NCBI GenBank assembly: GCA_947302205.1
Contig: CAMYVD010000002.1
Location: forward strand, 1 to 64,000
Source: an uncultured Bacteroidales bacterium
GTDB taxonomy: Bacteria; Bacteroidota; Bacteroidia; Bacteroidales; F082
DNA: 64,000 bases
Reading direction: 5' to 3'
Shown: one piece after another, positions 59,556 to 64,000 of the stretch
How positions within the stretch are numbered: the stretch's first letter is position 1
Layout: every line of letters begins with the position of its first letter
Position numbers and translations under genes: made by a program
Notes under the pieces: generated by a model
The model's input: the letters and a program-made list of their open reading frames with translations, nothing else
Told to the model about the DNA's origin: nothing
Database searches by the model: none

Positions 59556-59570
59556 TACGTTCTTCGCTTT

Positions 59571-59963
59571 TTAGGAAGCCAACAGCTTCTCACATCGGTC
59601 AATGATGTCATTAGCGAGACGGAAACCATCATCGCAGGTGTTTTTGCTTTGTACACCGTCATAGTTCATATAAAGATGCATGATGTTGTAACCGTCTTCC
59701 ACCCAACCTAATAATTTTTTGTCTCGTTTCGACACGGCTCGTTCGTAGTCATCAATATTCACCCGGGTGCGACGGTCTGCCCTGACATGGAAAACGGCAT
59801 CCAAAGCCATCAATACACCCAGCCAAAGATAATTACCGGCGGCACGGACGTACTTGGGGTCATCATAACGGTGTGTTTCTGTATTCAGTTTGCCATTGTC
59901 GTTTAAAGCCTTTTTTGCGTTGTCAACATAACGTCTTGCCTCTTCTATAGGATTTTTATTCAT
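59571..59963 (-). CDS. DUF5618-like protein, copy 2
   Basis: 130 residues from the ATG at 59963. Paralogue of 53051-53440: IEEARRYVDNAKKALNDN, KYVRAAGNYLWLGVLMALDA, RRTRVNIDDYERAVSKRDKK, DDGFRLANDIIDRCEKLLAS. It converges on the lipoprotein cluster. The two copies bracket the TPR/GLUG/lipoprotein cluster, both on the minus strand, and their upstream regions match as well. Confidence 0.7.
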   Translation of the reverse strand: MNKNPIEEARRYVDNAKKALNDNGKLNTETHRYDDPKYVRAAGNYLWLGVLMALDAVFHVRADRRTRVNIDDYERAVSKRDKKLLGWVEDGYNIMHLYMNYDGVQSKNTCDDGFRLANDIIDRCEKLLAS

Positions 59964-59990
59964 AGTATAATGTATTTTATTAATTCGCTG

Positions 59991-59998
59991 CAAAAATA
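59991..59998 (-). promoter_or_regulatory. -7 box of DUF5618 copy 2
   Basis: TATTTTTG on the minus strand next to CGCTG; an AAAAAAAGTCAA stretch about 19 bp upstream gives TTGAC as the -33 element, as in copy 1. Confidence 0.55.
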
Positions 59999-60067
59999 CT
60001 ATTAATTCAAAAAAAGTCAATAGATAAGTTGTTGAATTTTTGAAATCATCAGGTGAAAATCGATGAA

Positions 60068-60976
60068 TTAACTATTCCGATACTGATTCGGTGTCATCCC
60101 TGTGTGTTTCTTGAAATACTTGAAAAAGAAAGAAGAATTTGGAAAATTCAATTCGTCGGCGATTTCCTTGATACCGCAGTCGCTGTGCTTCAGCAATTGC
60201 TTGGCCTCCAAGATAACGTATTGGTCAATCCAATAAGGTGCCGACTCACCGCTGGTTTCCTTCACGATTTTGGAGAGGTACTTTGGCGTGATGCAAAGCT
60301 TGTCAGCATAAAACCCTACGTTTCGTTCCCTGATGTGGTACCGCGTGACCAAGTCTAAGAATCGTTCAAAAACGATTTTGTGTCGGGTTGAGACGGGCTG
60401 TTCCGCTTCGCTATGGTTAAGCATGCGTTGGTTGAGGAAACTGCCAAACAAGAAGAACACTGAGGAGATTAAGTGGCTGATACCTTCACGGGCGTAGGCA
60501 TAGTTGGAATGGATAGCCGCATTGATGAGTTGGATGTGCTGCTGTACCAAGGCGAGTTCGTCGGGCTGCAAAGTAATGCACGGATTGTCGAGGATCAACA
60601 TGGCTTCGTTGAGCATCTTGGTGATGTCGGAACGGAAATTTGACAAAAACTGCTCAGTGACCGCGATTATGGTCAACTCGGGAGCATCCTCGGTCTCGTT
60701 GGGCTCAATGCGGATGATGTTTTGAGGCAAGTTGAGCACCATCATGCCTTCGTGGATCTCGTATTCCTTCAAGTTCATACTGCCCTTGAAACTGCCTTTC
60801 TTGCAGAATGCCACCATATAAGCGTTGATGCGGCAAGGATAGCGCAACAGGTTGTAATTGGCCTCGTTGGTGCGGTCAGCCATGATGAAGTCATCGTCGA
60901 TATTAATGATATCATCGGTCAAGAATAGCTCCTTGACCTTGGCAATGCTGAAACTGTTCAGTTTTTTCGTCTCCAT
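60068..60976 (-). CDS. AraC-family transcription regulator
   Basis: 302 residues. N-terminal cupin-like sensing domain (NLLRYPCRINAYMVAFCKKG, LKEYEIHEGMMVLNLPQNII), a helical linker, and a C-terminal AraC domain with two helix-turn-helix motifs (about 205-300: NVGFYADKLCITPKYLSKIV, CGIKEIADELNFPNSSFFFK, KKHTGMTPNQYR). Cytoplasmic. Divergent from the TolC/HlyD/ABC-2 efflux operon, the usual arrangement for its regulator. Its -7 box TACTTTTG is at 60993-61000. Confidence 0.9.
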   Translation of the reverse strand: METKKLNSFSIAKVKELFLTDDIINIDDDFIMADRTNEANYNLLRYPCRINAYMVAFCKKGSFKGSMNLKEYEIHEGMMVLNLPQNIIRIEPNETEDAPELTIIAVTEQFLSNFRSDITKMLNEAMLILDNPCITLQPDELALVQQHIQLINAAIHSNYAYAREGISHLISSVFFLFGSFLNQRMLNHSEAEQPVSTRHKIVFERFLDLVTRYHIRERNVGFYADKLCITPKYLSKIVKETSGESAPYWIDQYVILEAKQLLKHSDCGIKEIADELNFPNSSFFFKYFKKHTGMTPNQYRNS

Positions 60977-60992
60977 TCGTTCAAAATTTCGG

Positions 60993-61000
60993 CAAAAGTA
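60993..61000 (-). promoter_or_regulatory. -7 box of the AraC regulator gene
   Basis: TACTTTTG on the minus strand, 17 bp before the ATG at 60976; fits TAnnTTTG. The efflux operon facing away has only a weak match (TTACTTTG around 61099). Confidence 0.5.
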
Positions 61001-61133
61001 GATTGTTTTGATGGATTATTGATTACAAATTATCGAAAATTCGACTTTTTGACAGTTTTAGGGGTAATTTGGATTCCTTTTGGTCGAAAATGATGTCTTT
61101 ACTTTGCGCCATCGAACAAAATGGAATAGAATA

Positions 61134-62651
61134 ATGAATAAAGTATTGAAAAACATAATGTTACTATTGGCTCTCAGCCTGATTTCGCTGACTGCTGAAG
61201 CACAAAGAGTGCTGACCTTGGATGAGTGTCACCAGTTGGCCTTGGAAAACAACAAGAAACTGAAAGTGGCTGAAGAAGAGGTGAACAAAGCCCGCTATGA
61301 GTTGTATTCCTCATACGCCAACTATCTTCCCAAGGTATCAGCAACAGGCACTTATATGCATAACAGCAAGAGCTTGCAGCTGTTGAGCAATGAAAACATT
61401 GACAAACTCAACCACATTGGCACCATGGCGCAAAACCAGATAGACGCCTATCGTGAGGAGCTGCTGGCCATCTATCAAAATGATCCCTTTGCGGTTGTAT
61501 CTTGGGCATTGTTGCAACATGATCCCCTGATTAATAAACTTGTCACCGACTTGATGGGACTTAACGTAGAGGAAGCCCTCAACCAAATCGGCGAAGAAGT
61601 GTCAGATGCTTTCAAAATTGACACGAAGAACATCTACGCAGGCATAGTCTCCATACAACAGCCGATTTTTGCCGGTGGCAAGATTGTGGCCTACAACCAG
61701 ATTACCAAGGACCTGAAAGGATTAGCCGAATCAAAGCTGGAAATGCAGCAGCAAGAGGTGGTGGTGACCACAGAACAGGCTTATTGGCAGATTGTCAGCA
61801 TCGCCAACAAGCTGAAACTGGCCGAGAGCTATACCGAATCACTTCGTATCCTTAATGCCGATGTGGAGAAAATGGTTGCCGCAGGTGTAGCCACCCATTC
61901 TGACCAGTTGGCCGTAAAGGTGAAACTCAACGAAGCGGAGACTGCCTTGCTGAAAGCGCAAAACGGTTTGGCACTCTCAAAAATGCTGCTTTGTCAGATT
62001 TGTGGATTGCCGCTTGACACAGACATCGTCCTGGCCGACGAAGAGCTCGACGATGTACTGCTTATCAGCAAAAAACCTTCGTATTCGGAAAGCGAAATCG
62101 AAATTAACCGTCCTGAACTGAGATGCCTAAGCCTGGCCAACGACATCTACGCCAAAAAGGTATGGATCACCCGTGCCGATTATCTGCCTACCATCGGAGC
62201 GTTTGGCAATTATGTGGTCAGCAACCCGTCGTGTTTCAACGGCTTCCAGAACGAGTTCGGCGGCATGTGGAACTTCGGCGTGATGGCCAAGATACCGATC
62301 TTCCACTGGGGAGAAGGTTACAACAAGATACGCATGGCCAAAGCCGAAGCGAAAATACAGCAATATACCTACGACGACACCAAGGAGATGATCATGTTGC
62401 AGGTCCGCCAATGTGAGACCAAGCTCAGCGAAGCCAACTCGCGATTGAAACAGACGCAAGAAAAACTCAACGATGCCGACGAAAACCTTCGAATGGCCAA
62501 CGCCGGCTTCCGAGAGGGTGTTGTGGCATCGTCGGTGCTTGACCTTGCCCAAACCGCATGGCTGCAAGCCCATTCCGAGTATATCGACGCCAAAATCGAT
62601 TGTATTATGGCTGACGTAAATTTACGCAAGGCCGCCGGTGTTTTGAAATAA
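61134..62651 (+). CDS. TolC-family outer membrane efflux protein
   Basis: 505 residues from the ATG at 61134 (signal MNKVLKNIMLLLALSLISLT, cleavage near AEAQ). Two TolC-type halves: LTLDECHQLALENNKKLKVA, then long helices, and the second half with RPELRCLSLANDIYAKKVWI, RADYLPTIGAFGNY, NFGVMAKIPIFHWGEGYNKI, LRMANAGFREGVVASSVLDL. Forms the outer membrane channel of a tripartite exporter. The first half carries an insertion of about 50 residues (HIGTMAQNQIDAYREELLAI...). First gene of the efflux operon, 17 bp before the HlyD gene. Confidence 0.92.
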   Translation: MNKVLKNIMLLLALSLISLTAEAQRVLTLDECHQLALENNKKLKVAEEEVNKARYELYSSYANYLPKVSATGTYMHNSKSLQLLSNENIDKLNHIGTMAQNQIDAYREELLAIYQNDPFAVVSWALLQHDPLINKLVTDLMGLNVEEALNQIGEEVSDAFKIDTKNIYAGIVSIQQPIFAGGKIVAYNQITKDLKGLAESKLEMQQQEVVVTTEQAYWQIVSIANKLKLAESYTESLRILNADVEKMVAAGVATHSDQLAVKVKLNEAETALLKAQNGLALSKMLLCQICGLPLDTDIVLADEELDDVLLISKKPSYSESEIEINRPELRCLSLANDIYAKKVWITRADYLPTIGAFGNYVVSNPSCFNGFQNEFGGMWNFGVMAKIPIFHWGEGYNKIRMAKAEAKIQQYTYDDTKEMIMLQVRQCETKLSEANSRLKQTQEKLNDADENLRMANAGFREGVVASSVLDLAQTAWLQAHSEYIDAKIDCIMADVNLRKAAGVLK

Positions 62652-62668
62652 TTAAAAAACAAACAAAT

Positions 62669-63673
62669 ATGGCTACAACATTAAGAGAACAAAGAATTAA
62701 CACCTACCTGGCTTTGGGAGTGCTAGGTGGTGTGATAACGGTGGTGTGCATCATTGGCATACTTACCTTCCACAAAGAAACGGAATACCTTCAAGGACAG
62801 GCGGAAGTGACGGAGTACCGCGTGTCGAGCAAAGTCCCGGGACGTATTTTGGAATACAAGGTCCATGAAGGACAGATGGTGAGGAAGGGAGACACCCTTG
62901 CCATCCTTGAAGCTCCCGAAGTGGAAGCCAAACGGGCTCAAGCGGAGGCTGTAGAGCAGGCAGCCATCGCCTTGAGCGACAAAGCCCAACACGGCGCCAG
63001 GTCGCAGCAGATAGAAGGCGCCTACGAGATGTGGCAAAAGGCAAAAGTCGGCGTGGAGATCGCCGAGAAGTCGTTCAATCGTGTCAGCAACCTTTACCAA
63101 GAAGGCGTCGTAAGCGAGCAGAAATACGACGAGGTAAAGGCACAGCGTGATGCCGCCATCGCTACCGAAAAAGCCGCCAAATCCCAGTATAACTTAGCGC
63201 TGGCCGGTGCTCAGCAAGAGGATAAGGAGATGGCCGCTGCCAAGGTCTTGCAGGCACAAGGCGCGGTGGCTGAAGTCAACTCCTATATCCATGAGACCGT
63301 TCTGACGGCTTATTCCGACGGTGAGGTGGCTGAGATTTTCCCACATGTCGGTGAACTGGTCGGCACAGGCGCCCCCATCATGAACATCGCACAGATGGAT
63401 CAGCAATGGGTGAGCTTCAACGTGCGCGAGGATTGTTTGAAGGACTTCAGCATCGGCACGGAATTCGACGGCTACGTCCCCGCGATTGACAGGACTATCC
63501 GGATGAAGGTCAGTTACATGAAGGATCTCGGTGATTATGCTGCTTGGAAAGCCACCAAGGAGACGGGACAATATGACTTGAAGACCTTCGAAGTACGTGC
63601 AACCCCGCTATCAATATCAAGAGACCTTCGTCCTGGCATGAGCGTGGTGGTGAAAAGGGAACATAGAAGATGA
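62669..63673 (+). CDS. HlyD/EmrA-type membrane fusion protein
   Basis: 334 residues. One N-terminal membrane helix (about 13-35, LALGVLGGVITVVCIIGILT), a biotinyl-lipoyl-like half (VSSKVPGRILEYKVHEGQMV, RKGDTLAILE), a coiled-coil hairpin (about 85-190), then the second lipoyl half and a β-barrel (LTAYSDGEVAEIFPHVGELV, MDQQWVSFNVREDCLKDFSI, LRPGMSVVVKRE). It links the inner membrane ABC-2 exporter to the TolC channel. Its stop overlaps the ATG of the permease gene (ATGA). Confidence 0.92.
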   Translation: MATTLREQRINTYLALGVLGGVITVVCIIGILTFHKETEYLQGQAEVTEYRVSSKVPGRILEYKVHEGQMVRKGDTLAILEAPEVEAKRAQAEAVEQAAIALSDKAQHGARSQQIEGAYEMWQKAKVGVEIAEKSFNRVSNLYQEGVVSEQKYDEVKAQRDAAIATEKAAKSQYNLALAGAQQEDKEMAAAKVLQAQGAVAEVNSYIHETVLTAYSDGEVAEIFPHVGELVGTGAPIMNIAQMDQQWVSFNVREDCLKDFSIGTEFDGYVPAIDRTIRMKVSYMKDLGDYAAWKATKETGQYDLKTFEVRATPLSISRDLRPGMSVVVKREHRR

Positions 63674-64000
63674 ACCCGAACAAAGAACATAAAAGTGCTT
63701 TAATGCGTTTGATGCGCCGTGAGGTGCTCAGGATGTTCTCGCAGCCAGTGTACGTCTTTTGCATGGTTGTTGCACCCTTGGTGGGTTATCTTTTCTTCAC
63801 GACCTTGATGGGCCAGGGGTTACCCATGGACATCCCCATCGGGGTGGTCGACGAGGATAATACCGCCATCACACGTCAAGTGCTGCGCAACTTGGATGCC
63901 TTCCAGCAGTCGGAAATCGTGGCGCAATACCCTAACTTCGGCGAGGCACGAGAAGCCATGCAACAGGGCAAAATTTACGCTTTCTACTACATTCCTAAAG
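63670..64000 (+). CDS. ABC-2 type exporter permease, 5' part
   Basis: The ATG at 63670 overlaps the HlyD stop by 4 bp; the frame is open to the window end (110 codons). It reads MNPNKEHKSALMRLMRREVL, then a membrane helix (about 28-45, VYVFCMVVAPLVGYLFFTTL) and the ectodomain start typical of ABC-2 permeases (IPIGVVDEDNTAITRQVLRN, EAREAMQQGKIYAFYYIPK). Resembles YhhJ/YbhR-type exporters. The remainder, and any further permease or ATPase gene, lie outside the window. Confidence 0.88.
   Translation, partial: MNPNKEHKSALMRLMRREVLRMFSQPVYVFCMVVAPLVGYLFFTTLMGQGLPMDIPIGVVDEDNTAITRQVLRNLDAFQQSEIVAQYPNFGEAREAMQQGKIYAFYYIPK

Overview
The window looks like a chromosomal segment of a Bacteroidales bacterium (Bacteroidota). 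The grounds are a SusC/SusD pair, several secreted proteins ending in type IX secretion (T9SS) sorting domains, a GH3-family protein, hybrid membrane regulators, and many promoters of the Bacteroidota form TAnnTTTG with no Shine-Dalgarno sequences. The genus cannot be fixed from the sequence alone. Product names come from reading protein motifs by eye; no database search was run.

Layout. 1-1332: 3' part of methylmalonyl-CoA mutase. 1388-6600: an accessory patch with a Bro-N gene, a complete IS3-family insertion sequence with defined ends and a 3-bp target duplication, a secreted trypsin-like protease with a small partner gene, a 111-bp palindrome and a broken ORF6N gene. 6602-10840: a peptidylarginine deiminase of the Porphyromonas PPAD type with a T9SS tail, small secreted proteins and a TlpA-like lipoprotein. 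10815-21126 (minus): an operon of SusC, SusD and two PNGase F-type glycosidases, all with the catalytic acids kept; this is probably an N-glycan harvesting locus. 21256-31760 (minus): a five-gene operon of unfamiliar envelope proteins: a zinc-ribbon membrane protein, two tandem-duplicated giant membrane-anchored proteins with HELFH...E zincin motifs, a lipoprotein, and a zinc-ribbon/OmpA fusion. It is divergent from a Kelch-TM-AraC one-piece regulator (31923-33566), and three direct repeats spaced two helical turns apart lie between the two promoters. This is my best candidate for an undescribed system.

33633-53440 is mostly housekeeping: cysQ (with a palindromic repeat element read in frame inside it), topA, a deoxyhypusine-synthase-like/ureohydrolase-like pair, ruvC, radA, mreDCB, purH, recJ, a LysE transporter, GH3, an outer membrane barrel, PspC, an EF-G, DUF2461 and DUF5618. 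53709-59963: a TPR-TM-HTH regulator followed by a GLUG-repeat T9SS protein and three lipoproteins, closed by a second DUF5618 copy. 60068-64000: an AraC regulator divergent from a TolC/HlyD/ABC-2 efflux operon that runs off the window.

The secreted enzymes suggest a host- or glycoprotein-associated way of life: PNGase F releases N-glycans, SusCD imports the sugars, and the PPAD-like enzyme and proteases act on the protein part. The regulators with periplasmic sensor domains fused to DNA-binding domains would tie expression of the envelope operons to signals outside the cytoplasm.
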